From TMED23 sp913054205 (GTDB taxonomy: Bacteria; Pseudomonadota; Alphaproteobacteria; Rhodospirillales; UBA2165): a stretch of DNA of 47,405 bases. Under the pieces are notes generated by a model. The model saw nothing but the letters and a program-made list of their open reading frames with translations, was not told the origin of the DNA and did no database searches. This document shows positions 1 to 7,846 of the stretch, piece by piece (the stretch's first letter is position 1; each line of letters starts with the position of its first letter). The DNA lies in assembly GCA_046582495.1 (NCBI GenBank), contig JAYGEG010000018.1, positions 1 to 47,405 of the forward strand. The letters are read 5' to 3'. A program made the position numbers and the translations under genes.

Positions 1-63
1 GCCGAAACTGATGAGGAAGGTCTCGAACTCCTCAAAGGTTTCAACATGCCTTTTACTAATTAA
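1..63 (+). CDS. rplE: 50S ribosomal protein L5, C-terminal fragment (cut by window edge)
   Basis: The first 20 codons read through to a TAA at 61-63 and end in a GFNMPFTN-like tail. This resembles the C-terminus of L5, where an acidic helix is followed by a glycine-phenylalanine-proline-phenylalanine segment. L5 binds 5S rRNA and normally precedes rpsN in the spc operon, which is exactly the position here, 24 bases before the S14 start. The call rests mainly on gene order, because only 20 residues are visible. Confidence 0.8.
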   Translation, partial: AETDEEGLELLKGFNMPFTN

Positions 64-87
64 TAGACGAACGGAGCCCTATAGATC

Positions 88-393
88 ATGGCAAAAAAGT
101 GTGTCGTCGAGCGAAATAAAAAACGTGAACGCTTAGTTGTAAAATTTGCGACTAAACGAGCGGCCTTAAAAGCAATCACCAAGGATGATTCCTTGTCTGC
201 TGAGGAGCGTTTTGAAGCGCAATTGAAATTAGCGCAACTCCCTCGTAATTCCTCGAAGGTGCGCGTTAGATTGCGGTGTGAAATTACCGGCCGTGGCCGT
301 AGTAATTATCGCAAATTCCGCATGTCTCGTATTGCATTACGTGAACTGGCCTCGCACGGGAAAATCCCGGGCATGGTCAAGTCAAGCTGGTAA
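88..393 (+). CDS. rpsN: 30S ribosomal protein S14 (zinc-independent long form)
   Basis: This is a 101-residue basic protein of the 30S head that helps assemble the decoding-side 3' domain. It has the family's usual start (MAKK) and end (GMVKSSW), and an arginine-rich core with the GRGRSNYRKFRMSRIALRE pattern around residues 68-86. It lacks the paired CxxC motifs of the short zinc form, so it is the long C-minus type usual in Proteobacteria. Second gene of the visible spc operon, between L5 and S8. A CGGAG about 12 bases before the ATG is a loosely spaced ribosome site. Confidence 0.97.
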   Translation: MAKKCVVERNKKRERLVVKFATKRAALKAITKDDSLSAEERFEAQLKLAQLPRNSSKVRVRLRCEITGRGRSNYRKFRMSRIALRELASHGKIPGMVKSSW

Positions 394-408
394 AGGAGGA
401 GCACACAT

Positions 409-807
409 ATGTCTATGAGTGATCCCGTAGCGGACCTTTTAACACGAATTCGGAATGGCCAACGCGCCAAGAAGAGTTCGATTAGTACACCTGCCTCTAA
501 ACTTCGGGCGAATGTCCTCGATGTGTTGAAGCGGGAAGGGTATATCCGTGACTTTTCACAAGGTAATATTCGGAAAGGTATCGATGAAATTACCATCGAG
601 CTGAAATACTATGACGGTGAGCCGGTGATCAAAGAGATCAACCGTGTCTCCAGTCCTGGTTGCCGAGTTTATTCAAAAATCAAAGACTTGCCGCGCATTT
701 ACAACGGCTTGGGGATTGCGATTTTATCGACCCCTCGTGGTGTGATGTCGGACGCTGAAGCGCGTGCTGCCAATGTTGGCGGCGAAGTTTTGTGCCACGT
801 ATTCTAG
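409..807 (+). CDS. rpsH: 30S ribosomal protein S8
   Basis: A 132-residue protein starting MSMSDPVADLLTRIRNGQ, the typical S8 start. S8 binds the central domain of 16S rRNA and in enteric bacteria is the translational repressor of the spc operon. The conserved C-terminal block STPRGVMSDAEAR and the terminal GGEVLCHVF are present, and the length is normal. An excellent Shine-Dalgarno, AAGGAGGA at 393-400, overlaps the stop of rpsN and sits 8 bases from the ATG. Whether S8-mediated feedback operates here was not tested. Confidence 0.98.
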   Translation: MSMSDPVADLLTRIRNGQRAKKSSISTPASKLRANVLDVLKREGYIRDFSQGNIRKGIDEITIELKYYDGEPVIKEINRVSSPGCRVYSKIKDLPRIYNGLGIAILSTPRGVMSDAEARAANVGGEVLCHVF

Positions 808-824
808 GGTAGGGGAGCACAGAA

Positions 825-1358
825 ATGTCACGCGTAGGATTATTACCAGTTATCATTCCCGACGGAGTAACTGTCGATTTGACTGATGGAATTTTGTCGG
901 CCAAGGGCAAAATCGGTGAGTTAAATCTCACTTATGCTGCCGATGTTGTGCCTTCTATTGAAGAGGGCAAGATCTGGGTCAAACCCGCTAATGATAGCCT
1001 GAAAGCTCGCAAATTGTGGGGAACGTTTAGGTCCTTGACCTATAACCTGATCACTGGCGTTCATGAGGGTTACACCAAGTTTTTGGATATCAATGGTGTT
1101 GGTTATCGGGCGCAAATTCAAGGCAAAGACCTTGTTCTTCAACTTGGTCACAGTCACGAAATTCGTTATCCAATTCCAGAAGGCATCACGATTAAATGTG
1201 AAACGCAGACTGAAATCGAGATTTCCGGTGCGGATAAGCAGGCCGTTGGCTCGGTTGCAGCCAAAATTCGTTCTTACCGTCCGCCAGAACCTTATAAAGG
1301 CAAAGGCGTGAAATATCGGGACGAGATTATCCTGCGTAAAGAAGGGAAGAAGAAGTAA
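825..1358 (+). CDS. rplF: 50S ribosomal protein L6
   Basis: A 177-residue L6, which lies near the GTPase-associated region of the large subunit. It starts MSRVGLLPVIIPDGV and ends with the conserved block PPEPYKGKGVKYRDE around residues 152-166, which is diagnostic for L6. A GGGGAG ribosome site precedes the ATG. It lies 17 bases after rpsH and 3 bases before rplR, consistent with one polycistronic message. Confidence 0.98.
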   Translation: MSRVGLLPVIIPDGVTVDLTDGILSAKGKIGELNLTYAADVVPSIEEGKIWVKPANDSLKARKLWGTFRSLTYNLITGVHEGYTKFLDINGVGYRAQIQGKDLVLQLGHSHEIRYPIPEGITIKCETQTEIEISGADKQAVGSVAAKIRSYRPPEPYKGKGVKYRDEIILRKEGKKK

Positions 1359-1361
1359 GTC

Positions 1362-1724
1362 ATGAAAACTTCGAAACAACTTTTTGACCGCCGGTCACGA
1401 CGCACCCGTGGCAAAGTTAAAAAGAACAATGCAGGACGTCCGCGTCTGGCCGTGTTCCGTTCCGGCAAACACATTTACGCACAAATCATCGATGATGTGA
1501 GCGGCGCAACCGTTGCGTCTGCGTCCTCCATCGATAAAGAAGTTCGTGGAAAACTGAAAACTGGTGCTGATATCGCAGCTGCTTCCGCCGTTGGTAAAGC
1601 TGTTGCTGAGCGTGCCAAGAAAGCCGGGGTTGAGACGGTCGTCTTTGATCGTGGTGGATATATGTATCATGGCCGAGTGAAAGCTCTGGCCGAGGCTGCC
1701 CGTGAGGGCGGTCTGTCGTTCTAG
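1362..1724 (+). CDS. rplR: 50S ribosomal protein L18
   Basis: A 120-residue L18, one of the 5S rRNA-binding proteins of the central protuberance. The basic N-terminus (RRSRRTRGKVKK, about residues 11-22) is followed by the typical RPRLAVFRSGKHIYAQIIDD motif, and the C-terminus is YHGRVKALAEAAREGGLSF, as expected for bacterial L18. Length and position between L6 and S5 are standard. Confidence 0.98.
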   Translation: MKTSKQLFDRRSRRTRGKVKKNNAGRPRLAVFRSGKHIYAQIIDDVSGATVASASSIDKEVRGKLKTGADIAAASAVGKAVAERAKKAGVETVVFDRGGYMYHGRVKALAEAAREGGLSF

Positions 1725-1736
1725 GAGTATCGATAG

Positions 1737-2381
1737 ATGGCACAAGAACCTAATTCACAAAATCCACGCAATCAGCGCGGCGGTCAACGTGATGGCCAGC
1801 GCGGCGGTGGTCGTGGAGGTCGCGGCGGTCAGCGGGATGATCGTGACGGCGATGAATTAATAGATAAGCTCGTCGGTATTAACCGAGTTGCCAAGGTCGT
1901 CAAAGGTGGACGTCGCTTTGGTTTCGCTGCTCTCGTTGTCGTAGGCGACGGTCGGGGCCGGGTTGGCTTCGGTAGTGGTAAAGCCCGCGAAGTTCCAGAA
2001 GCAATTCGCAAAGCGACCGAAAATGCAAAACGTAAACTCATTCGGGTTCCGTTGCGCGAAGGCCGGACGTTGCACCATGATGTTCAAGGCCGCTTTGGCG
2101 CTGGTAAAGTTATTGTTCGGGCAGCTCCTGCCGGTACCGGTATTATTGCTGGTGGTCCAATGCGTGCGGTGTTTGAAAGCTTGGGCATTCAGGACGTTGT
2201 TGCTAAGTCCAACGGCTCGCAAAACCCCTACAACATGATCAAAGCAACTTTCGATGCATTGCAAAACTTGGCATCGCCGCGTGCGATTGCTGCAAAACGC
2301 GGCAAAAAAGTCAGTGATATTGTCGGACGCCGGGATGGCGCCCCGGCAACGGATCAGGCAGCTGCAAGTGAACAGGCGTAA
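1737..2381 (+). CDS. rpsE: 30S ribosomal protein S5 with RGG-rich N-terminal extension
   Basis: S5 contributes to mRNA entry and decoding accuracy in the 30S body. The conserved core begins near residue 40 (ELIDKLVGINRVAKVVKGGRR) and contains the double-stranded-RNA-binding-like fold and the GTGIIAGGPMRAVFE loop. At 214 residues it is longer than the roughly 165-residue enteric form. The extra length is a 35-40 residue N-terminal tail rich in Arg, Gly, Gln and Asp, plus a short Ala/Asp/Gln tail. Extended S5 tails are known in alphaproteobacteria; the RGG character is a direct observation. Confidence 0.97.
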   Translation: MAQEPNSQNPRNQRGGQRDGQRGGGRGGRGGQRDDRDGDELIDKLVGINRVAKVVKGGRRFGFAALVVVGDGRGRVGFGSGKAREVPEAIRKATENAKRKLIRVPLREGRTLHHDVQGRFGAGKVIVRAAPAGTGIIAGGPMRAVFESLGIQDVVAKSNGSQNPYNMIKATFDALQNLASPRAIAAKRGKKVSDIVGRRDGAPATDQAAASEQA

Positions 2382-2386
2382 GAAAA

Positions 2387-2575
2387 ATGGCTGATAAAAC
2401 CGTTACGATCACTCAAATTGGCAGCCCGATTGGCCGCCGCAAAGATCAGCGCCAGACTTTAGTTGGTTTGGGGCTCAATAAAATGCACCGCACACGGACG
2501 CTGGAAGACACGCCGTCAGTGCGCGGCATGATCAATAAGGTCCAGCATTTGGTCCGCGTTGAAAACGGCGCTTAA
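2387..2575 (+). CDS. rpmD: 50S ribosomal protein L30
   Basis: A 62-residue L30. The pattern TVTITQIGSPIGRRKDQRQTL, followed by LGLNKMHRTR and a terminal VRGMINKVQHLVRVE, is the complete L30 fold seen in Proteobacteria. It sits 5 bases after rpsE and 11 bases before rplO, its standard place. Confidence 0.97.
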   Translation: MADKTVTITQIGSPIGRRKDQRQTLVGLGLNKMHRTRTLEDTPSVRGMINKVQHLVRVENGA

Positions 2576-2586
2576 GGAATACTGAT

Positions 2587-3213
2587 ATGAGACTTAACGA
2601 AATTCATGATAACGAAGGTGCTCGCAAACCACGCATGCGTGTTGGTCGCGGCGAAGGCTCCGGTAAAGGCAAGACAGCCGGCCGGGGTGTAAAAGGTCAG
2701 AAATCCCGTTCAGGTGTGTCGCTAATTGGTTTTGAAGGCGGTCAAATGCCGATCTACCGGCGGACGCCAAAACGCGGTTTTAACAACATTTTTGCTAAAA
2801 AGCTTGAGATCGTAAACCTCGGTCGTTTGCAAAAAGCTATCGACGAGAAAAAATTCGATGCCAAAGCAACTGTGAATGTTGAAACGCTGGCTGCTGCTGG
2901 ATTGATCCGCGGCAATAAAGATGGTGTTCGCATTCTGGCTAAAGGTGAGCTTAAAGCGAGCCTGACATGTGAAGTTACAGGTGCCTCTAAATCAGCTGTT
3001 GCGGCGATTGAAAAAGCAGGCGGTTCGGTCACGTTTCCGTCAGCAACGAAAGTTGAGCTTGAAGCGCAAGCAAAATCGGCTAAATCACAAGCTAAGAAGG
3101 CTGCCACTGGACCAGCGAAAAAAGCTTCTGCTGACGATGAAGATGGTGATGCGCCGGCTGCTGCTGATGAAGCGGCTCCAGAATCAGCTCCTGAAGCTGA
3201 CGCAAAAGAATAA
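2587..3213 (+). CDS. rplO: 50S ribosomal protein L15 with long acidic/alanine-rich C-terminal tail
   Basis: L15 is a late-assembling large-subunit protein. The glycine- and basic-rich start (MRLNEIHDNEGARKPRMRVG, then GRGEGSGKGKTAGRGVKGQKSR) and the block FEGGQMPIYRRTPKRGF near residues 49-65 are diagnostic. The usual protein ends near residue 160. Here it continues for about 45 residues of Ala, Lys, Asp and Glu, giving 208 residues. The tail looks disordered and has no recognised domain. The next gene is secY, as in nearly all bacteria. Confidence 0.97.
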   Translation: MRLNEIHDNEGARKPRMRVGRGEGSGKGKTAGRGVKGQKSRSGVSLIGFEGGQMPIYRRTPKRGFNNIFAKKLEIVNLGRLQKAIDEKKFDAKATVNVETLAAAGLIRGNKDGVRILAKGELKASLTCEVTGASKSAVAAIEKAGGSVTFPSATKVELEAQAKSAKSQAKKAATGPAKKASADDEDGDAPAAADEAAPESAPEADAKE

Positions 3214-3233
3214 ATAAAGGATAACAGAGGAAG

Positions 3234-4574
3234 ATGGCTTCAGCCGCCGAACAATTAGCCGCCAATCTTAACTTTGGCGCTTTCAATAAAGCCACAGAGC
3301 TGAAAAAGCGTCTGTGGTTTACGTTGGGCGCGTTGATTGTGTATCGGCTGGGCACGTATATTCCTTTGCCGGGTATTGATCCAACTATCTTGCAAGATAT
3401 TTTCCGTCAACAGGCGGGCGGTATTCTTGGCATGTTCAATATGTTTGCAGGCGGTGCGCTTGGTCGTATGACCATTTTTGCTCTCAATATTATGCCTTAT
3501 ATATCCGCTGCCATTATTATGCAGTTGATGACGTCGATTTCACCGTCGATGGCGCAGTTGAAAAAAGAAGGCGCAACGGGCCAGAAGAAAATCAACCAAT
3601 ACACCCGATATTTGACGGTGCTGATCGCTGGGATGCAGGCATATGGTATCGCCGTTGGCATCGAAGGAATGCGGGGATCATTTGGTTCTGCTGTTATTGA
3701 GCCAGGTGCTTTCTTCCGCTTTACCGCTGTTATCACCTTGGTGGGTGGTACCATGTTCCTGATGTGGCTCGGTGAGCAAATCACTGCTCGCGGCGTTGGT
3801 AACGGTATTTCATTGATCATTTTCGCCGGCATTGTGGCTGAACTGCCGAGTGCTTTGGCTGGTACATTAGAACTTGGCCGGACCGGTGCATTGTCCACTG
3901 GCATTATTGCTGCCATTTTGCTTATGGCCGTTGGTGTGATCTACGGCATTGTATTTGTTGAACGTGCGCAACGTCGCCTCGTCGTTCAATATCCAAAACG
4001 CCAGCAAGGCAATAAAATGTACGGCGGTGAAAGCTCTCACCTACCGCTTAAAATTAATACCTCTGGTGTTATCCCGCTTATTTTCGCGAGCTCCCTTTTG
4101 TTGATGCCGACGACTGTTATCAGCTTTATGGCGGGTTCCGGTCCGGAATGGCTCACAACGGTGACAGCCTTAATGGGGCGTGGCCAGCCGACTTACCTGC
4201 TGATTTATAGTTCGTTGATTGCATTTTTTGCGTTTTTCTATACTGCAGTTGTGTTTAACCCTCAAGATACAGCAGACAATCTCAAGAAGCATGGCGGATT
4301 TATTCCAGGCATTCGCCCGGGCAATAATACTGCGGCTTATCTCGAATATGTCACGACGCGCTTAACTGTCGTTGGGGCAACTTATTTGGTGGCGGTTGCT
4401 TTGCTACCAGAGATGTTGATCTCGCAATATTCCGTGCCGTTTTTCTTTGGCGGTACCAGCTTGTTGATTGTTGTGAGCGTTACGTTGGATACCGTTGCGC
4501 AAGTTCAATCCCACATGCTTGCGCATCAATATGAAGGCCTCATCAAGAAATCGCGATTGAAGGGGCGGCGGTAG
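3234..4574 (+). CDS. secY: Protein translocase subunit SecY
   Basis: A 446-residue, ten-helix channel subunit of the SecYEG translocon in the inner membrane. Family marks include the N-terminal ELKKRLWFTLGALIVYRLGTYIPLPGID, the plug-side GGALGRMTIFALNIMPYISA, and GGxIPGIRPG in the cytoplasmic loop (GGFIPGIRPGNNT). It ends with the conserved LIKKSRLKGRR-like cytoplasmic tail. The stop is followed by one base and then the adk ATG, so the two genes are probably translationally coupled. Confidence 0.98.
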   Translation: MASAAEQLAANLNFGAFNKATELKKRLWFTLGALIVYRLGTYIPLPGIDPTILQDIFRQQAGGILGMFNMFAGGALGRMTIFALNIMPYISAAIIMQLMTSISPSMAQLKKEGATGQKKINQYTRYLTVLIAGMQAYGIAVGIEGMRGSFGSAVIEPGAFFRFTAVITLVGGTMFLMWLGEQITARGVGNGISLIIFAGIVAELPSALAGTLELGRTGALSTGIIAAILLMAVGVIYGIVFVERAQRRLVVQYPKRQQGNKMYGGESSHLPLKINTSGVIPLIFASSLLLMPTTVISFMAGSGPEWLTTVTALMGRGQPTYLLIYSSLIAFFAFFYTAVVFNPQDTADNLKKHGGFIPGIRPGNNTAAYLEYVTTRLTVVGATYLVAVALLPEMLISQYSVPFFFGGTSLLIVVSVTLDTVAQVQSHMLAHQYEGLIKKSRLKGRR

Positions 4575-4575
4575 G

Positions 4576-5226
4576 ATGAATTTGATTCTGTTGGGTCCTC
4601 CGGGTGCTGGCAAAGGCACTCAAGCGGAACGATTGGTCGAGGCCTTTGGTCTGGTTCAATTGTCGACCGGAGATATGTTACGCGCCGAAGTTAAATCTGG
4701 CAGCGAACTTGGCCAAACAGCGCAGAAAATTATGGATGCAGGCGAATTGGTGCCAGATGATCTGATTATTTCCATGATCTCCAACCAAATCGACCAGCAT
4801 AGCGATGCAAAAGGCGTGATTTTGGACGGGTTTCCCCGCACCACCGCCCAAGCAGAAGCACTTGACGAGATGTTATCTGATAAAGACCTAACCATGGATT
4901 TTGTAATCCAGTTGGAGGTCAGTGAAGATACCATTGTTGAACGAATTTCGGGCCGTTACTCCTGCGCTAAATGCGGTGCAGGGTATCATGATACCTTCAG
5001 CCAGCCTGCTGTAGAGGGAACATGTGATAAATGCGGCTCAACTGAGTTTTCACGACGATCTGACGACAATCCGGAAGCGGTGCGTTCGAGGCTCGGCGCA
5101 TATCGGGACCAAACAGCCCCGATTTTGCCATTTTATACCGATAAGGGTGTTTTACAGTCTGTCGATGGTATGGGTGGCATGGAAGAGGTCTTTGACCAAA
5201 TTAAGGAGATTGTTGCAGGCGGGTAA
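4576..5226 (+). CDS. adk: Adenylate kinase, zinc-LID type
   Basis: Catalyses ATP + AMP = 2 ADP in the cytoplasm. The P-loop GPPGAGKGT spans residues 7-15, the AMP-binding LSTGDMLR lies near 29-36, and DGFPRT is near 84-89. The LID carries four cysteines, C130-x2-C133 and C150-x2-C153, matching the zinc-binding long form. At 216 residues it has the normal length. Adk directly after secY is a widespread arrangement. Confidence 0.98.
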   Translation: MNLILLGPPGAGKGTQAERLVEAFGLVQLSTGDMLRAEVKSGSELGQTAQKIMDAGELVPDDLIISMISNQIDQHSDAKGVILDGFPRTTAQAEALDEMLSDKDLTMDFVIQLEVSEDTIVERISGRYSCAKCGAGYHDTFSQPAVEGTCDKCGSTEFSRRSDDNPEAVRSRLGAYRDQTAPILPFYTDKGVLQSVDGMGGMEEVFDQIKEIVAGG

Positions 5227-5265
5227 TTGAAGGATTTTATGGTGTTGATATTGACGGCTAACGCA

Positions 5266-5293
5266 TTGACTTTAGATGCTTTGTGCCTATAAT
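5266..5293 (+). promoter_or_regulatory. Sigma70-type promoter before rpsM-rpsK-rpoA-rplQ
   Basis: TTGACT at 5266-5271 and a perfect TATAAT at 5288-5293, separated by 16 bases, lie in the 131-base gap between adk and rpsM. This gives the alpha operon its own promoter in addition to read-through from spc. The call is by consensus match only; no start site has been mapped. Confidence 0.6.
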
Positions 5294-5357
5294 CGCGCCA
5301 CTTTGGGAACCCCCCGCGATAAAGTTTGTAACCATTTTAAGCTAAGGAGAAACGGCT

Positions 5358-5729
5358 TTGGCTCGTATCGCTGGCGTGAACATTCCAACCCAAAAACGGG
5401 TTGAGATTGCGCTTACTTATATATTCGGAATCGGTCGCTCACATGCAAAAACCATCTGTGCGAAAACCGAGATTCCATCTGAGCGTCGAGTGCATGAACT
5501 GACTGATGATGAGGTCGTTCGCATTCGTGAAATGATTGGTGCAGAATACCAGGTTGAAGGTGATCTGCGTCGTGAAACATCAATGAATATCAAACGTTTG
5601 ATGGATTTGGGCTGCTATCGCGGTCTACGTCATCGGCGCGGTTTGCCGGTGCGTGGTCAACGTACACATACCAATGCTCGGACCCGTAAGGGACCGGCTA
5701 AATCCATTGCTGGTAAGAAAATGGGCTAA
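5358..5729 (+). CDS. rpsM: 30S ribosomal protein S13
   Basis: A 123-residue S13, the head protein that contacts the tRNAs and bridges to the large subunit. MARIAGVNIPTQKRVEIALTY opens it, and RHRRGLPVRGQRTHTNART closes the conserved part. The start codon is TTG at 5358, supported by AAGGAG at 5344-5349 with good spacing and by the family's MARIAG start, since no in-frame ATG gives this N-terminus. A TTG start on such a highly expressed gene is unusual. Confidence 0.97.
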   Translation: MARIAGVNIPTQKRVEIALTYIFGIGRSHAKTICAKTEIPSERRVHELTDDEVVRIREMIGAEYQVEGDLRRETSMNIKRLMDLGCYRGLRHRRGLPVRGQRTHTNARTRKGPAKSIAGKKMG

Positions 5730-5804
5730 GCCCACGCTGGTAGCAAATAGGTTATAGGTTTTTGGGGTTTTCCCGGAAATTTTATTGAAGGAATTAGGTT
5801 AAAA

Positions 5805-6197
5805 ATGGCAAAAGCGACAACAGCGCGTCCACGCCGCCGCGTGCGTAAAAATATTAGCTCCGGTGTTGCGCATGTGAATGCGACATTTAACAACACGGTA
5901 ATTACCATTACCGATGCTCAGGGAAATGCAATTTCCTGGTCTTCGGCTGGTAGTCAAGGATTCAGTGGTTCTCGTAAATCTACCCCTTATGCAGCGCAAA
6001 TTGCGGCTGAAGATGCGGGAAGAAAAGCGCAGGAACATGGTATGAAAACTTTGGAAATCGAAGTTAAGGGGCCGGGTTCCGGACGTGAATCTGCTTTGCG
6101 TGCTTTGCAAACAGTTGGATTTACGATCACCGCCATCCGTGATGTAACACCAATCCCACATAATGGCTGTCGTCCACGTAAAAGACGTCGGGTCTAA
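5805..6197 (+). CDS. rpsK: 30S ribosomal protein S11
   Basis: A 130-residue platform protein of the 30S subunit. The conserved blocks GVAHVNATFNNTVITITD, GNAISWSSAG and the terminal PIPHNGCRPRKRRRV are all present, and length is typical. It lies 75 bases after rpsM with a GAAGGAA ribosome site, and 86 bases before rpoA. Confidence 0.98.
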   Translation: MAKATTARPRRRVRKNISSGVAHVNATFNNTVITITDAQGNAISWSSAGSQGFSGSRKSTPYAAQIAAEDAGRKAQEHGMKTLEIEVKGPGSGRESALRALQTVGFTITAIRDVTPIPHNGCRPRKRRRV

Positions 6198-6283
6198 TTG
6201 AATTTAGTTTTGTTGATTGGTCAATCGGTAGGAGTGGCCAGTCAGTTTTTTATTTTGTTTCTACTGCTTGATGAGGCGCACCC

Positions 6284-7300
6284 GTGATTCAGAAAAATTG
6301 GCAGGAATTAATTAAACCGAACAAATTGGAAGTCGTTCAGGGATCTATTCCAGAACGTCGTGCAACTGTTGTTGCAGAACCTTTGGAGCGTGGCTTCGGC
6401 CTAACGCTTGGTAACGCCCTTCGCCGGGTTTTGTTGTCGTCCCTCCAGGGCGCAGCCGTTACCGCCATCCAAATTGATGGCGTGCTCCATGAGTTCTCTT
6501 CAATCCCTGGCGTCCATGAGGACGTTACTGATATTGTTCTTAACATCAAAAATCTTGGTATTCGCATGCATAGCGAAATGACCGGTCACATGATGCTCGA
6601 GGCCAAAGGGCCTGGCGCAGTCACCGCTGGTCAGATCGATACCGGGCACGACATCGAAGTGATGGATCCAGACCTTGTGATCTGCACGCTCGATGAAGGG
6701 GCCAGTATTCGCATGGAGTTCACCGTTGAAATCGGTAAAGGCTATGTGCCTGCGGGGCTAAATCGCCCAGAAGAAAGCCCAATCGGATTGATTCCGATTG
6801 ATGCTGTTTTCTCGCCGGTTCGCAAAGTCGCCTATAAAGTCGACAATGCACGGGTTGGCCAGGTTACCGACTTTGACAAATTGTCATTGGAAGTCAGCAC
6901 CGATGGTACAGTAACGCCGGAAGATGCTGTTGCTTTGGCAGCGCGTATTCTGCAAGACCAGCTACAACTCTTCATCAACTTCGAAGAGCCGCAATTGGCT
7001 GTGCAGGAAGAAGCCCGCGACGAATTGCCGTTCAACAAAAACTTGCTGCTTAAAGTTGACGAACTTGAACTTTCCGTTCGGTCTGCCAACTGCCTCAAGA
7101 ACGATAACATCATCTATATCGGTGATTTGGTCTTGAAAAGCGAAGCAGAAATGCTGCGGACGCCAAACTTTGGTCGTAAGTCGCTGAATGAAATTAAAGA
7201 AGTCTTGTCGCAAATGGGTCTCCATCTTGGTATGGAAATTCCAAATTGGCCACCAGAGAATATCGAAGAACTGGCCAAGCGATTAGAAGAGCCTTTCTAG
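6284..7300 (+). CDS. rpoA: DNA-directed RNA polymerase alpha subunit
   Basis: A 338-residue alpha subunit, which nucleates RNA polymerase assembly and contacts activators and UP elements. The N-terminal assembly domain spans about residues 1-235 (LGNALRRVLLSSLQGAAVTAI near 41-61). The C-terminal domain begins near 250, with LELSVRSANCLKNDNI and the helix-hairpin-helix TPNFGRKSLNEIKEVL. The start is GTG at 6284 after GATGAGGCG, matching the typical MIQKNWQELIKP start. Confidence 0.98.
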   Translation: MIQKNWQELIKPNKLEVVQGSIPERRATVVAEPLERGFGLTLGNALRRVLLSSLQGAAVTAIQIDGVLHEFSSIPGVHEDVTDIVLNIKNLGIRMHSEMTGHMMLEAKGPGAVTAGQIDTGHDIEVMDPDLVICTLDEGASIRMEFTVEIGKGYVPAGLNRPEESPIGLIPIDAVFSPVRKVAYKVDNARVGQVTDFDKLSLEVSTDGTVTPEDAVALAARILQDQLQLFINFEEPQLAVQEEARDELPFNKNLLLKVDELELSVRSANCLKNDNIIYIGDLVLKSEAEMLRTPNFGRKSLNEIKEVLSQMGLHLGMEIPNWPPENIEELAKRLEEPF

Positions 7301-7330
7301 GTTAACACGTAAGATAAAAGGAATAGAGCC

Positions 7331-7768
7331 ATGCGTCATCGTATGAGTGGACGTAAACTCAATAGAACATCTTCCCACCGGAAAGCAATGTTCGCTAATA
7401 TGACGGCGTCTCTTTTGCTCCATGAGCAAATCAGTACGACCAAACCGAAAGCCAAAGACCTGCGTACATTCGTTGATAAAATGATTACGCTCGGCAAACG
7501 CGGTGATCTCCATGCCCGTCGTCAGGCAATGTCTTTTCTGCAGGACAAAGCTGTCGTCACAAAATTGTTCGACACACTGGCTGATCGTTATAAGGATCGC
7601 CATGGCGGCTATAGCCGCGTATTGGCCGATGGATACCGTTATGGTGATGCAGCCCCGATGGCTGTGATCGAATTGGTCGACCGTGATGTCGAGGCAAAAG
7701 GTGCGGCTGATAAAGCACGCGTCGAAGCTGAGGCGGAAGCCGAAGAAAAGGAAGGCGTTTCCGCGTAA
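7331..7768 (+). CDS. rplQ: 50S ribosomal protein L17
   Basis: A 145-residue L17 found near the exit tunnel. It starts MRHRMSGRKLNRTSSHRKAMF and has the family motif TTKPKAKDLRTFVDKMITL near residues 36-54. The core ends near residue 120 (MAVIELVDRD); the last 25 residues form a charged Glu/Ala tail like the one on L15. It is the last gene of the ribosomal cluster and is followed by a hairpin terminator. Confidence 0.98.
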   Translation: MRHRMSGRKLNRTSSHRKAMFANMTASLLLHEQISTTKPKAKDLRTFVDKMITLGKRGDLHARRQAMSFLQDKAVVTKLFDTLADRYKDRHGGYSRVLADGYRYGDAAPMAVIELVDRDVEAKGAADKARVEAEAEAEEKEGVSA

Positions 7769-7791
7769 ACTGCTTTCGCGAATTTTTTTTG

Positions 7792-7825
7792 AAAGAGGTA
7801 GTCCTAACGGCTGCCTCTTTTGCTT
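7792..7825 (+). terminator. Intrinsic terminator after rplQ
   Basis: A 10-bp stem, AAAGAGGTAG at 7792-7801 paired with CTGCCTCTTT at 7811-7820 (one G-U pair), has a 9-base loop. The right arm runs into a T-containing tail. A run of eight T lies just upstream of the left arm, so the site may also stop transcription from the other side. It cleanly separates the ribosomal genes from htrA. Confidence 0.7.
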
Positions 7826-7833
7826 TAAGCGGG

Positions 7834-7839
7834 TATAAT
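7834..7839 (+). promoter_or_regulatory. Possible -10 box for htrA
   Basis: A perfect TATAAT lies at 7834-7839, just past the rplQ terminator and ahead of htrA. No convincing -35 is seen 16-18 bases upstream. The ATG at 7847 starts 8 bases after the box, so a transcript beginning at the usual distance would be leaderless or nearly so. Treated as weak. Confidence 0.35.
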
Positions 7840-7846
7840 AGCGATT

